Source: Aaosphaeria pasadenensis (Eukaryota > Ascomycota > Dothideomycetes > Pleosporales). From it: a stretch of 64,000 bases of DNA. A program made the translations under genes and the position numbers. The notes beneath the pieces were generated by a model. That model did no database searches. It was not told where the DNA came from and saw nothing but the letters and a program-made list of their open reading frames with translations. Positions 1-11,566 of the stretch are shown here, piece after piece (position 1 is the stretch's first letter; each line of letters starts with the position of its first letter). The DNA lies in contig JAKLMB010000047.1 in assembly GCA_022813625.1 (NCBI GenBank), forward strand, positions 63,217-127,216, in the 5' to 3' direction.

Positions 1-1011
1 AGACTCAATAAAATCATCGAGTTGGCGTAGTGCCGTAAGAGCACTCGATGGTATATCCGGATCGAAATAGCCAAGGCAACCGTCCTTGAGGTCAGCCACT
101 GAGCTCAATTCTATGAGAGATTAGCCATACTGCTAATCATGTGTTGGTGCAAGATCTGGAGTACCCTTAGGCTTATTTACGGGAAGTATGCCTTCAACAA
201 ACTCGAAAGTGTGGTCGTCCATGGTGGTCAATTCGAATCGCAGAGACGCTTATTATGTATTAGACGGTTGTTTCATGATGTTCTCATCGCGAGTTACCAG
301 TTTGTAGTTTAAAGATCTATGACTTTGTCAGTGTGCACAAGGTTCAACTCAGTGGGTAAAATTTACTCGGTTGTTCGTGCCATAGCCGTGCAAGCAAAGG
401 AACCGCATTTTGCAACAAGATGATACCAGAAAGCGATAGCATGCAAGAGAATGCTCGGAACAAAGCTTTTCATCATTCAGAGCTCATATTGGATTTAGAT
501 CTATAGCTCAATGAGACAAATCGTGATTTTGATCCGCTACCTCGCCTCAAGGTACGGCCCGCTAGTGTCCGCAGTATTTTATCCATCCGGCATACATGAT
601 GAGGGAGTGCCAATGGGGCGCGGATGGCGGCTATGTATCATGGCTAGATATCACATGCGCGATTCTGCAGTAAGCGTCGGCTAGCCATAGTAGTAAAAGA
701 TGATCATCTGCAGAGTGCTTTTGAGGGACGTTGACATATTAATCGCCGAGTTCGCTCACCCTTGCAAGACAGCTTCCTTGATTTCCGAAGGAGAATGTGG
801 TGGATTTCTGAAATCAATTACGTCCGGTCGTAACTCTAGCTTATCAGTGCTCGTCTGATGTAAGCCCTTTCTGTTACTATGAAGAGAAGACAGCGATGCC
901 TCAACTACTCCTGAAGTTGTATACCGTGGTTGGTCTTACGAATTATATCAATCAAGTTAAGCTACATACTAACACTAAGATTCGGCAAAGACATTGGTCT
1001 CTTTTCCGTCC
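1..1011. other. gap without a supported gene
   Basis: Only short frames without family motifs are seen on either strand. The stretch is the 3' flank of the minus-strand P450 gene. I see no repeat, RNA gene or transposon end in it. Confidence 0.6.
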
Positions 1012-2804
1012 CTACACGAGCCGCTTTCTGAACTGCAACATAGGTCCTTCATGTACAGTGATGTATGCATCGGAAACCTGGTACTGGTTCTTATCCCTCC
1101 TCCCCCACCCAAGGCGTGGATGACCAGCACCAAGATCTTCACCGGGAACAGCCTTCAAATCAACCCGAAACAATGTCTTCGCAATGACTATGGCCATCTC
1201 GGCCATTGCGATGTTCTTCCCTGCGCAATTTCCTGGCCCGATCGTGAACGGATGATAGTAAGATTTGATTCGACTGACATCTTCCGTGGTTACACCTGTT
1301 GTCTCTGAAGGTATGTATCTTTCAGGTCGAAATTTAGTTGGATCGCCGAAAATGAGCTCGTTTCTACCCATTGCCCATGGAGAGCTTCCAACTAACACGC
1401 CCTGCGGAAAGTATTCACCGTCAATTGTCGTGCCTCCAGCAAGAACCTCGCGGGCAAGTTCGCTGGGTCCCGCAGGTACACAGCGCAATGATTCGTCTAT
1501 GCAAGCATATAGATATACACACGATGCCAGTTTGGGGCCATTTTTGATGTCCTGGGAGCAAGTAAAAGTGGTCCGGATCTCGTCGGTTAGACGTCTGTAA
1601 GCTCTCTCATTTCGTGATATGTAAAACCAGAACCCGGCAAGAACGCTGGATGTGCTGTCAGAACCTGCAACGATGAGCATTGCAGCTTCACCGCGAAGCG
1701 CATCCTCAGTGTACGGCTCGTTCGTTATGGGATCCCGTGCTGTGCACAAAAAATGGAACATGTCAAGCCGGGAGCCCTCTTCCGACTTGCACTCTCTTTC
1801 CATTTTCAATCGCTCAGAAACACTGTCGCTGATGAACTTATAATAGTTTTTTACTTCCTGGGGCGTGACCAAGTTCAGTAGATAGTTAAGACCTTTGGGC
1901 TTAGCCCAGACAAAAAATTCCATAAAAGGAGATTGGAGAATCTAGGCATGTAAGTATTAGTATCCATTATTGGTTCAGATAGCTTACCGGATAAAATAAT
2001 TGAACATGTTTGATAACCAGATGGGGCATCACGCGGATGGGGTTTGGTCCTGGCTCCTTGATATCAAACGAACGACCAAAACAGATATCCCCCAGAATGT
2101 CGAACACAAGCCAGTCATTCCAGTCGGACATGTTCCGTGTCTTGGTCCAGCCATCATCCGTAGCGATGTCCTTATCAGCTACCAGAAGATCAATCCACCT
2201 TTCGGTGTGCAAGCTCACAAACTCGGTTGCATGTTTGATGGACTTCTCTGTGAAGGCTTGGTTCAAGATCCTTCGCTTTCGTGCATGGGCCGCCGGATCG
2301 ATGGTCAAAATGGTATTAGGCTCATCCGCAGTTTTCCAGGCCTCATATGACTTTGATCGCCTCACATTCGCCTTGGACCCATAGATGTCGCGATACGCCT
2401 GTGGGGTTAGAAATAAGACTTCATTAGGTTTAATCCGAACTTTGTCTCCTAACAGATGCTAGTCAGCATATATCCAACGAATTCGACTTGACATAAGTTC
2501 TACTTACCATATATTTGATGGTTCTGCCAAATCCACACATGGCGATCCCCTCTCATCGCATAATAGAAGTTTGGCAACTGCGAGACCTTTGCAATCCAGG
2601 GTCCAGGATATCGAGCCAGAGGGTGAAAGAAGATGTCATAGACACCCCTAGCTATCCACTAAATTAAAGCTTCAGTCAAAACCCAGAGTGTAAGGAGTGT
2701 GAGTAACGACTGACGTAGCAACAGATTGTAGATAAAGGCAGCCAAAGATATAGAGCCTTAGACGCGTCTGCAGCGCTTATGAAGTTATAGACATATTCTG
2801 ACAT
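1012..2804 (-). CDS. cytochrome P450 monooxygenase, four exons
   Basis: Model: 2804-2715, 2658-2508, 2448-1988, 1941-1012; introns of 56, 59 and 46 nt; 543 aa, the usual size for a fungal microsomal P450. Seen: an N-terminal membrane segment at about residues 17-40; the HPLARYPGPW proline hinge; the C-helix phrase HARKRRILNQAF; I-helix AGSDS (about 326-330); ExxR as ESLR (384-387); PERY (440-443); and heme loop FTIGPGNCAG with ligand Cys473. All splices join in frame. Family knowledge: a heme monooxygenase bound to the ER, fed electrons by P450 reductase. The sequence resembles the benzoate-4-hydroxylase/isotrichodermin C-15 hydroxylase type, but the substrate cannot be told. The start was chosen because MSEYVYN directly precedes the membrane anchor; Met codons further upstream are possible. 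The serine hydrolase at 4369 is the next clear gene. Confidence 0.92.
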
Positions 2805-4368
2805 CGTGGGGCAAAACTTGAAAATGCTATGTATGGCGATTGTTGTAGGTATACTGAGTTGAACGGATGGTGTTGAGGATGATTTGTGCGTTACCCGAAG
2901 ATGGAATCCCAAACTCAGAGTGACCAACGTACGGAGCAGGAATATGACAGTTGAGATCGCGTAAGATTGAAAGGCAAGAAACAATAAGAAAATAGTGATA
3001 CGAATGAAAGTTTGCACTTGGTGATCAACACTGTCTTCATGCGGAGTGAACGATAATCTTGCCACTTGCCTCGGAATTCGTTTAAGTCGCTCGATACTTT
3101 CGCATGATATGCACCATTATCGTATGCAATGCTACCCATCAATGAAATTCACTCTGAATCGGTTGCCTTTTTAATATAATTTGGTAGGGTTGACGCCAGG
3201 TGCAACATTTCCTCGACGTAAACTTGCTGTGCCGCAATATCTAAGTGACAACATCACTTGTTCTGGATGATGCCGAAAGTCTCCAGTATAGTGCCTGCCA
3301 CATTTCTGGAAGCAGCAGTCTACTGTTTTGGTCACCTCCGGCTCCGGTGTCTTCGCCACATGCAGATAAGACAACTTTCCCCGCTTCGTCCTTCACGACA
3401 GAATGTTGTCGATGCTGATCCGCCACTGAAAAGAGTCGAATTTGAAGGACCACAGGCCGATGTAAGCATCTTACATGGGGAAATGCCCAGTCGAAGGCGT
3501 GCGGCACGGCCCGCATGAATAGTATCTTTGTACCCAATCTTGTCCTCGGCATGAACGGATACTAAGATCCCCAAGGCAATGAACGCTCCACTAGAAAGCC
3601 ACAGAGAGCGCACTAAGTTGGAAATTCAGAAGTCCGTAAGGGACTGTTGTACGATACCAATAATATATGCACTCGATCATAATGATCCTGACCCAGGGAC
3701 AGAACATATGCAACATTGAGTCTATGTCACATCCGTCAGCGGAAAGGTTCTTGTAGTATCAGCTATAACGACACAAGGTTCTGCAGACTAATTGTTCTAA
3801 TCATGGCGTGGGCGCGGATATCAGGTTTTGAAGCCCACAACATGTAGCTTATTTACAAAAGAACAAAATACGTGTAATAAAAACATAAACGTACAGCTTG
3901 ATCCATCATGACATGACAACGAGATTTTAATGTATTTGCTCGCTATCTGTCTAGTTAATTTACTGTATATTCTAGGCAATGACTTTTACCTACTCTATAG
4001 CAGCCAGAGAGTCTACAACATCTATTTATGTACTACAGGGTACGATTTCGGATTCTTTTAGCCAATTGGATTCTCGGGGGAGGACTTTTCGTTGCAGTCA
4101 TCTGTTAAAGAGATTTACTCCTATGCGGTTGGATATGTATGGGAGAGTATATTGCACTAACGATATTAGTGGTTATTGAATAATTCACCCCAAACAGGAT
4201 CTCGCCCGCACAGCGTCTAGGTAGATGTTGCTACTGACCATCTTTACTGTTACATTGCTATAACTCACAGCGAGTCATATTCTCTTTTCACAGCCCGAGG
4301 TAAAGCATGCGTACTTATACCGTTCCTGATCCCGAGTTTCCGTATGTTCTTCATCATCAATAAGCGCA
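2805..4368. other. gap; one GC-richer patch with uncertain minus-strand frames
   Basis: About 3170-3620 is richer in GC than its flanks and is open in several minus-strand frames. One has a signal-peptide-like stretch (LSSGAFIALGILVSVHAED) but begins at a GTG codon shortly after an in-frame stop. Another begins with ATG at 3552 and runs to 3241, with no family motif. A 51-nt intron that would join the two can be drawn, but the product resembles nothing I know. It may be a decayed or mis-modelled small gene. The rest (3620-4368) is AT-rich with nothing recognisable. Confidence 0.35.
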
Positions 4369-6006
4369 ATGATGGATGCCATCAAACAGAAGTTGACCGC
4401 TCTTCACCCCGAGATTGACCAGATCCTCCGTATTAGTGGATCGCCCGGTCTATCCCTCGGCATCGTCCATCAAGGAGCTATCATTCATACAGCCCACTTT
4501 GGCCGCCGCAATGCAGACGATCCGACGCCTTCAAATGACAACACCATCCACTCGATCGCATCACTGACAAAAGTAATCACGGCAGCTGCTATTTCTCAAT
4601 TGGTTCAGGCAGGCAAGCTTCACTGGGACGTTCCTATACGAGATTACTTGCCTACCTTTAGCATACGACAGGATGAGCTGGGAATGAAGGCAACCTTGAG
4701 AGACCTCCTCTCCCTTCGCACTGGTATTGCACCTGCCAACATGCTATGGGGATTCCAGAACAATGAAGGACTTCTGAGAAAGGACGAAAATACATTCACG
4801 GCCACATGCATCAGCGCAGCAAAGCCTTTTGGTCAATTCGTGTATTCGCAATGGAATTACTCTCTGGTCAACGATGTTGTTCAAGAGGTAATAGGTCTAT
4901 CCATTGGCGAGTACATTGAGCAGAATGTTTTTAGGCCGTTGAACATGTCCCGGAGCTCCTTTAGCCAACTAGACGATTCTGAAATCAATATCGCACATAC
5001 ACACTGTACTCATGACGATGGCACGGCGTCACGCAAACCGGATGCTGTCTCTAATATAGTGGAGTCTGGCGTTGGTGCTGCTGGAGGAGCACGTAGTTCC
5101 GTCAAGGATTACTTGATATTCTTGCAGGCGTTACTGCACGCCCATGCAAGGCAGCACGCTGATTGCCTTGATTCCACTCCGGGGTCCATTTTCCCTCTCA
5201 CGAGAACGACATTCGCGCCTCACGTGGGCCTGGGACCCATCCAAAACCCGGCTATGGACGAAGTTGCGTACTGCATGGGCATTTATAGGTCGAGACTTCC
5301 TGGCATTTTGAGTCTTGCAAGTCCAAACTTCTACTATACACTGGGGAAGAAAAGACTACTTCCATACGGCATGAACTTTGCTGGGACGGAAATATTCCAC
5401 CATTCTGGACTTTCATTAGGTCACCAAAGTGCTTTGTTTATGGTGCCTGCAACTCAGACTGCTGTCGTGGCTTTCACAAATTCGCAGCCACTGTTGGACC
5501 CGGCTGATTTTGCAGCACAGCTTGCACTCTCTGCCCTACTGGGGGAGGCACCCTCCGTGGATTTTGTGGAAATGGCCAGGTTGGCCAGATCCATAACTTT
5601 GAAGAATTATAAGCTGTTGGAAATGGTTGTAGAAGAAGGAAAGACAGATGTTCCTCCTACGAAGTCTCTTGCTGCATATGAAGGTGACTACTTCAACGCT
5701 ATCCACAACGTTTTGCTGTCTGTTACGGCCTCAGGCAGTGGATTGAGTGTCCGTCTACAGCGACGAAATACTGGGTTCGAACTACTACCATACGATGGGG
5801 ATACTTTCTACTGGAAGGTCAACCGAGAGGAGGAAATGTGTGCCAAGGGAATGTGGGGTTTTATGTACAAAGACTGGCATTTGTTCCGTTTCAATATCAA
5901 TGCTAACGGGGACGTTGAACAGTTACTATGGAGGCATGATCCTTACGTTTCGAGCCCGGAAGCATTTACAAAGGTACTTTCCTCTCACAGGCTTGCCAGA
6001 CTATGA
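4369..6006 (+). CDS. beta-lactamase-fold serine hydrolase / transesterase-like protein
   Basis: One exon, 545 aa. Belongs to the class C beta-lactamase/penicillin-binding-protein-like family (MEROPS S12), which in fungi includes esterases and LovD-type acyltransferases. Seen: the nucleophile motif SxxK as S65-L-T-K68; the second motif as Y159-S-Q161, where most members have YxN; and the third motif as H345-S-G347 in place of KTG. A C-terminal region of about 120 residues after residue 420 looks like the lipocalin-like extension of this family. No signal peptide is seen, so it is probably cytosolic. The start is one of two adjacent Met codons; either may be used. It lies 1.5 kb from and divergent to the P450. 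A role in trimming or acylating a small molecule is inference; a plain esterase is equally possible. Confidence 0.88.
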   Translation: MMDAIKQKLTALHPEIDQILRISGSPGLSLGIVHQGAIIHTAHFGRRNADDPTPSNDNTIHSIASLTKVITAAAISQLVQAGKLHWDVPIRDYLPTFSIRQDELGMKATLRDLLSLRTGIAPANMLWGFQNNEGLLRKDENTFTATCISAAKPFGQFVYSQWNYSLVNDVVQEVIGLSIGEYIEQNVFRPLNMSRSSFSQLDDSEINIAHTHCTHDDGTASRKPDAVSNIVESGVGAAGGARSSVKDYLIFLQALLHAHARQHADCLDSTPGSIFPLTRTTFAPHVGLGPIQNPAMDEVAYCMGIYRSRLPGILSLASPNFYYTLGKKRLLPYGMNFAGTEIFHHSGLSLGHQSALFMVPATQTAVVAFTNSQPLLDPADFAAQLALSALLGEAPSVDFVEMARLARSITLKNYKLLEMVVEEGKTDVPPTKSLAAYEGDYFNAIHNVLLSVTASGSGLSVRLQRRNTGFELLPYDGDTFYWKVNREEEMCAKGMWGFMYKDWHLFRFNINANGDVEQLLWRHDPYVSSPEAFTKVLSSHRLARL

Positions 6007-6812
6007 AGCAATGATGCTTCATGGAGGCTCAAATTGTACTGCTTTGGCAATGGGCACAGATTGATGTTGCAAAGACTCCATAGTTACTAGTACATTTCAT
6101 TCGATCATTCATTTGAGTGTGACTGTTCACAAATTGTGTGACTCAAAGCAGTACGCGTGAATAGGAGCTAATACAACAGGCTGTAACCTCGTGAATGATA
6201 TTCACCGAAGACTACAGAAGGATTCTCGGGGATAGTCTCAGTCCGTCCTTCAAATATACATCATTACTTACGGTATTGTAACATGAGAAAGCGTCCCAAC
6301 ATGTAGTGTACTTGTAGAGATTCCATGTAAGGTTCAAATCCGGGTTGTGAGATTCACAGCCAAGACCACCATCTGGATCATATCGCAAGGCACAGCACCC
6401 CCTTTACAACACAGCATAAATGCGATATCTTGTGCTGCAGCTCTGGGCGCCTGGATGATATGCCCCGGTAATGAAGGTAACACCCAAGTGATCAATGCCC
6501 GTTCAAGATTACAGTGACGTAGCCTTGAAAACAACTCTACATCTTCGCTGACCGAAAGCTACCTTCCTGAAGGCTCAAGTCCGTAACTTGTGGCAGCTAT
6601 GGGTTGCATCCGATATCCCATATGACTGGTTCAATTTGGGTCAAAGGTGTAATTCTATATAGAGTGCTCTCCCACAGAGCTGAGCAGCCACAACCACCAG
6701 ATCTGCTGGTGTCGCCACTGTCAAAGTCTGATGATCAGAGGATAGTTATCTTCTTGGTATTTTCGGAACACACTTGTTCGACCTTCGAGTTATTTGGATC
6801 ATTCGATCGATC
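6007..6812. other. intergenic, 3' flank of the hydrolase and promoter of the next gene
   Basis: No supported gene. A TATA-like CTATATAG lies at 6655-6662, about 150 bp before the next start codon; this is weak evidence for a promoter element. Confidence 0.5.
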
Positions 6813-8010
6813 ATGTCACCAACAACCAGCTCACCAACGCAAGGTGGCAATCCCGGGCCAGCATTGGTTGATCTCGCAATAGGATTTATTGTGTTTGAAA
6901 GTGTCGCTCTAGCCCTTTTTTACACTGCCAGATACATTCATACCAAACACATATCAGAGATTGAGATGGTGTACTTTATACCTTTGGGGTATCTCTTTTG
7001 TGTAGGGAACTCCATTGTCTCTATTCGTAAGGCCCCACACCGCGCAATGTTCATCTTGATAAGGTGAAATGAAACTTACCTCAATCTCAGTCATGGTGAA
7101 GATAGGTGGTGCAGGACGCCACGTTCAGGACCTGGACATGGAGACGTTAATGCGGCTAGGAAAGTTGTTTAAGGCTGCAGAATTGATATATCTCTTCTCA
7201 GTCATGTTTCCGAAGCTTGCTATTCTCTCGCTGTACATCCGTCTCTTCATGAACCCGATCCGCCGGCTCTCCTATCTGACTGCAGTAATGTGCATAGCAG
7301 TGGTAGTAGCCGGGATAATCACATTTGGCTTTGCTTGTCAGCCGTTTGCATACAACTGGGACAAAACAATTGCTGGCGGCCATTGCATCAACACAAACAT
7401 TTCATACGCCTACTATAGTCTTCCCAACGTTGTATCAGATGTTGCCATATTGCTTCTGCCGATACAGCCTCTGTGGAAGCTTCAAGTATCTCGAAGTACC
7501 AAATTAGGACTATTTGTTACTTTCGCTCTGGGTAGCTTGTAAGTGTCATTATGGATGTCTCATCCGCCTTCGTAACTTACTGATTAATGTATCAGTGGCA
7601 CCATAACAGCTATACTTCGCTTTGCCTTATTCGTCCGATCCAATATTCGGGTCGATCCATCTTATGCGTCGGCAAACACCATGCGATGGACTATAATCGA
7701 ACCTGCTACCTATCAGATTGCGGCTACGGTGCCTACACTACGACCGGTCTTCACTAAAAGTGTTACTATCCTGAGCCAGCTCTCCAATAGCTTACGTTCG
7801 CGGAATTCCGATGAGCGAAGTGATGGCATCGATGAACACAGTAATCGAGATAACTTCGTGAAGCTGGATGACTATCACTATATGCACAACTCACGGGGCT
7901 CCAAAGACAAAAGAAACCATTCTGGAGTTTTGAAAACTACCGCGTTGTCTATCTCTAGTTGTACGAATGCCGACCTTGAGACCGGAGAATCCGAGCGACA
8001 AGGTGTATAG
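6813..8010 (+). CDS. SAT4/PTH11-type rhodopsin-like integral membrane protein
   Basis: Model: 6813-7026, 7091-7538, 7596-8010; introns 64 and 57 nt; 358 aa. Family: the fungal 'rhodopsin domain' proteins (SAT4 family), seven-helix proteins some of which are PTH11-like receptors. Seen: hydrophobic segments near residues 20-40, 50-70, 100-125, 135-160, 180-205 and 215-235; the typical helix-end phrase FPKLAILSLYIRLF; the CQPF...W motif with a following Cys-containing loop (GGHCIN); and a conserved late segment MRWTIIEPATYQIAATVPTL (the last extracellular loop and helix). The tail of about 85 residues is polar. The first helices look short: the segment between exon 1 and the GAGRHV phrase is compact compared with full-length relatives, so the model may miss a few residues. 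The ligand is unknown. Confidence 0.85.
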
Positions 8011-8881
8011 TCCACAGTCTAATCGTTGGAGTTAGGCAGGGTATTATTTGCGATCTTACAGGACTAGGTCCCCACGCCTGCCTCTTTCATCGCCTCCTAC
8101 ACAAGATTACCCAGCGAAGCGTTGAGGGTCTGCTCCTGGGGGTGGCAATGCGAAGTCCTGCCTGCCATTCTGATTTTCAGCCTTTGTTCCTGGTGTACTA
8201 AGGTCAGAAAGGGGTGTCATGTAAGAAGGCTTCTTCTCTCTGAATTTCGAACAGTGTTTCCTATGTATGCCATCTCCTTTCAAAGATCTACATCTTCAAA
8301 GTGCAATTTACTCTTGTATTCTAGCATGCTGGTCAATCTCTTGTCTTGTGAAGAAATAGGTGCTATATGGCCTCTTTGAGCAAATGTGGTGCCGAAGGAA
8401 AACGTACCGAATTTGCCCAAGAAATTTCCCGACACAATGTATTTAATTATAGCACATCTCTGAGCCCACCCCGCGATGGAGTGTCGACGCTAGTGCCGTT
8501 ACCGCTCGGCCCAGCGATCATCCGGCAGAAGTCGTCACCCAAACACATCTGAAACGGAAACAGTCAACAAAGACGTACCAACGAACCAAACTAAGTATGA
8601 GCTACGTTTTCCAGCTCGTGCCCAGCCTTGTCTGTTATATGTTCGTTACACTCTGGGGGCTGAGCTTATTGTAGAACGTGTGGCGGCGTGCGACAATGAA
8701 TTCTAAGGTTGATATAAAGGCTTGTTCAGGAAGATAGGCAACATTATTTGAAGAGTACTTTTCTTACTTTTTGCCCGATATTTGCCCTACACCTACAAAA
8801 AAACTGCACTAATATTCGTTTGGTTTTATTTCTTTATTTCTTGATTGCGATTTTCCCGTACAACTCTCAAGACATTGCAGG
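8011..8881. other. gap without a supported gene
   Basis: Short unrelated frames only. The last 170 bases form the promoter of the PEBP-like gene. Confidence 0.55.
8713..8718 (+). promoter_or_regulatory. TATA box of the PEBP-like gene
   Basis: TATAAA, 164 bp before the start codon at 8882, followed by a T- and C-rich stretch typical of fungal 5' leaders. Confidence 0.45.
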
Positions 8882-10002
8882 ATGGCACCTAGATGTTTTC
8901 AATATGCGGCGCTCGTCGTTACGCTGCTTAAATTCGCAACTGCCCAAGACTCAATACCCGCAGACCTAAGCCAGGGCTTTAGGTCAGGCACGGGTGTGCA
9001 AGTATCCTACGAAGGTGAAGCGGAGAATGGCTTCAGCGATGGAGAAACATTCGAGAAAGATGGTGAGTAGAAAACGAAATCGCCAGCATCTACCTTAGTA
9101 CTAATCTATAAATTTCAGCGGTTGGACAAGTACCTTCCTTTGCACTAGGTGGCAGTACAGGAGTAGCCCCTCGCAATCGTTACACCATTCTGATGGTGGA
9201 CACAACCTGCGACGAGGCAAGGAAGCTGCACTACGCACGTACAAACTTTAAGACTATCTTCGAATTTACGAGGATCGAAAGCGAGACTGAGCCTGTGCTA
9301 TCATACAAGGCACCAGGCGCGTTTCAAGAGACGGGAGATGACAGGAAGTACACTTTTCTCATGTATGGACAGCCGTCGAACAAAGAGATTAGTGAGCTCA
9401 AGCTGCCTGAAGAGGGTGCCATCTTTGACGCAAAGAAGTTCGAAGAAGACAATGGGTTCCAAGAGCCACAGGCTGGTGTTGGGATGGTCGTCAAGCTAGG
9501 AGGAGAATCCAGTTGCAACGGTGAAACCACTCCCGGAAATCCAGTAGAGTCAAGCGTTCCTGCTACAAGTGCTGCTCCAACGAGCGCGGCCTCAGTCGCA
9601 ACGAGCGCGGCCTCAGTTGTGGATTCAACCATTGCTCAAGGCTCCTCTGCTGTAGCCACACCAACAGGCTCGTCGACTACTAGAAATGGAACCATACCGG
9701 TACCATCATCTCGAACGAATGGTGCTAGCATAGCTACGTCAGCATCGGGCCTCCTCACATCTCTTGTTCCGACCTCGCGCATCAACGGAAGTGCCCCTGG
9801 CGTTGTGACATCGACACTGTTCCTTACCAGCAATCCAGTTCCCGAAGCCACAGAGACAGGGGCGGGGACAGGAGCAGGTACATCAACCAGCACTGCCGAT
9901 CCAGCTCTTCAATCTGTGAACAGCGCCTCGGGTCTGTCGGTGGGTGTGAAAGGGTGCGGTTTTACTCTTGCAATGATGGCAGCTGTTGGCCTGCTGGTAT
10001 GA
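8882..10002 (+). CDS. secreted, probably GPI-anchored PEBP-like protein
   Basis: Model: 8882-9062 and 9119-10002, intron 56 nt, 354 aa. Seen: a signal peptide (residues 1-21, cut after ATA or so); then about 160 residues resembling phosphatidylethanolamine-binding proteins, with phrases YTILMVDTTCDEA and DDRKYTFLMYGQP at the positions of the two conserved strands of the fold; then about 130 residues very rich in Ser, Thr and Ala; and a C-terminal hydrophobic tail (GFTLAMMAAVGLLV) as in GPI-anchored proteins. Inference: a cell-wall or membrane-attached protein on a glycosylated stalk. PEBP proteins bind lipids or kinases, but no ligand can be named here. The short repeat TSAASVATSAASV at the start of the stalk shows a small internal duplication. 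Confidence is good for secretion and moderate for the fold. Confidence 0.82.
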
Positions 10003-11566
10003 TGGCAGAATGGTTGGTGATATGGGAAAAGTCGTTTCTGGAGTTAAGGGAAAAATCGAGATAGAACCACTAGCACGATCGCGTATGTACCTATATAGTT
10101 AAGTGAAAAGATAATGCATATACATATAATTACAGGCTCTGTTCAGTTGAAGAGTGGAAACCGCGACTTCATCGATAGGTAACGACCTAGGTGATTACTT
10201 ACTTAGGTAGGTATACTTGCGCAATTACTAGTGCGAATAGGGGCATCCCGTTCGGTAGCCACCAAAAGAGGCATTCCTATATCATTAATATCATTATCAG
10301 AGCGCGCTGGAAAATAAACAGAATGAAGTTCTTTAAGCTTACTTTGCGGCTCATCCTGCTGCTCGCACATTCTGATTTTCCCCATTGGTCTTTGCGGATA
10401 CTTAAGAGGGGGGAGATCCCTATTTGGTGGTGAGGTTGAAAACATTGGTGATTGTAATAGATGTGCCGCGAAGCATACCATATGTACCCCACTGATGCCA
10501 CCGTCGCACAATATCTTTCAAAGAGCAACACAATGACAGTCGATTTAATTATCTTATGTTTATTATCTTTGGAGGGGCTCTGCTTTAGCTTAGGTACGTG
10601 GGTGCGTGGGTACCTAAGGTGCCACGGTGCTAAGGTACTCGTACCACGCACAGACTGAAATATCGAGGGGACCGCACTAGACCCCTCACCTCACCCCTCA
10701 TTTACGTTCCCTCAAACTTCAAACGATGCTCGAACCGATCTGATATTGCGCGGGCATAAGGTTATGACCTGTTCCCTTAAACGAGTAACGTGCTTGATCC
10801 GTAGCTTAAACATTGTTTATATTTATGCTCTGTTCCCCTTCAAAATGGACTGGCATGCACCAGAATTGTAGCTCTCTTCACCCAGTTCCAGCAAATGTCT
10901 CATTGAACAAAGGGATAGTAAACAGTTGGGCCTTACTCGAACCAGCAGCACTAGGGAACCAAGATATTCGTTATAATCTTCAGAGCAGTATGTAACATAG
11001 CTTGGAAGATAATCGGAAAAATAAAAGTGGAGAGTTGAAGAACAGCTAGCTGCACTAAACAATACTCATGATCTGGTCAAACAGCGTTACATCACACATT
11101 TTATCAACTACGAGTAACCTACCAAGGTCGGTGGGGTGGCTTTGCAGAGAGAAGTCCGACATGTCAATTTTTCTATGCTACCCTAGTACAGACTCGGAGT
11201 GGCCTCGAAGCTCTACTAGTAGTATCTATCTTCCCCCGATATGTGGCCGCCAATTGCGAGCTTTCAAAGCCGTTGCCCTAGGATCTCCGTCTCCTTCTCG
11301 AACATACTTGATCTGCAATTGGATTAGTGACAACCCATGGGTGGAGACGTCCTCTGCATATTCCCCAAGCTCCAAGGAGGCAAAATCTTACAAATCTGTC
11401 CTTGCTTTTGCTGTCGATACTGACCCCGTGGGCCCGTATCCTTCACCGCTGCTCACTGCTTTATTTAAAAGTAGTTCGGTTCCTCCCTCAACGAGCAGCG
11501 CTAAAACTCCACATTCTTTCTCTCCATTTATTAATCTTGAAGTTCTTTCATAGATAGCTACCAAAG
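10003..11566. other. gap of 1.56 kb without a supported gene
   Basis: No frame shows a family motif. Short direct and inverted runs of ACCTA/TAGGT type occur near 10185-10215 and 10590-10645. A 161-codon open frame at 11068-11553 is Ser/Pro-rich, has no motif and ends just before the reductase start, so it is more likely promoter DNA. Confidence 0.5.
11461..11470 (+). promoter_or_regulatory. possible TATA element of the aldo-keto reductase gene
   Basis: TTATTTAAAA about 100 bp before the ATG at 11567. The sequence is degenerate, so this is only a suggestion. Confidence 0.3.

Noticed and set aside
6320..6350. B-box-like GGTTCAAATCC
   Set aside because: No A box or paired arms at the right distance; not a tRNA.
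11068..11553. 161-codon plus-strand frame before the aldo-keto reductase
   Set aside because: It lacks motifs, is Ser/Pro-biased like promoter DNA and ends a few bases before the reductase leader.
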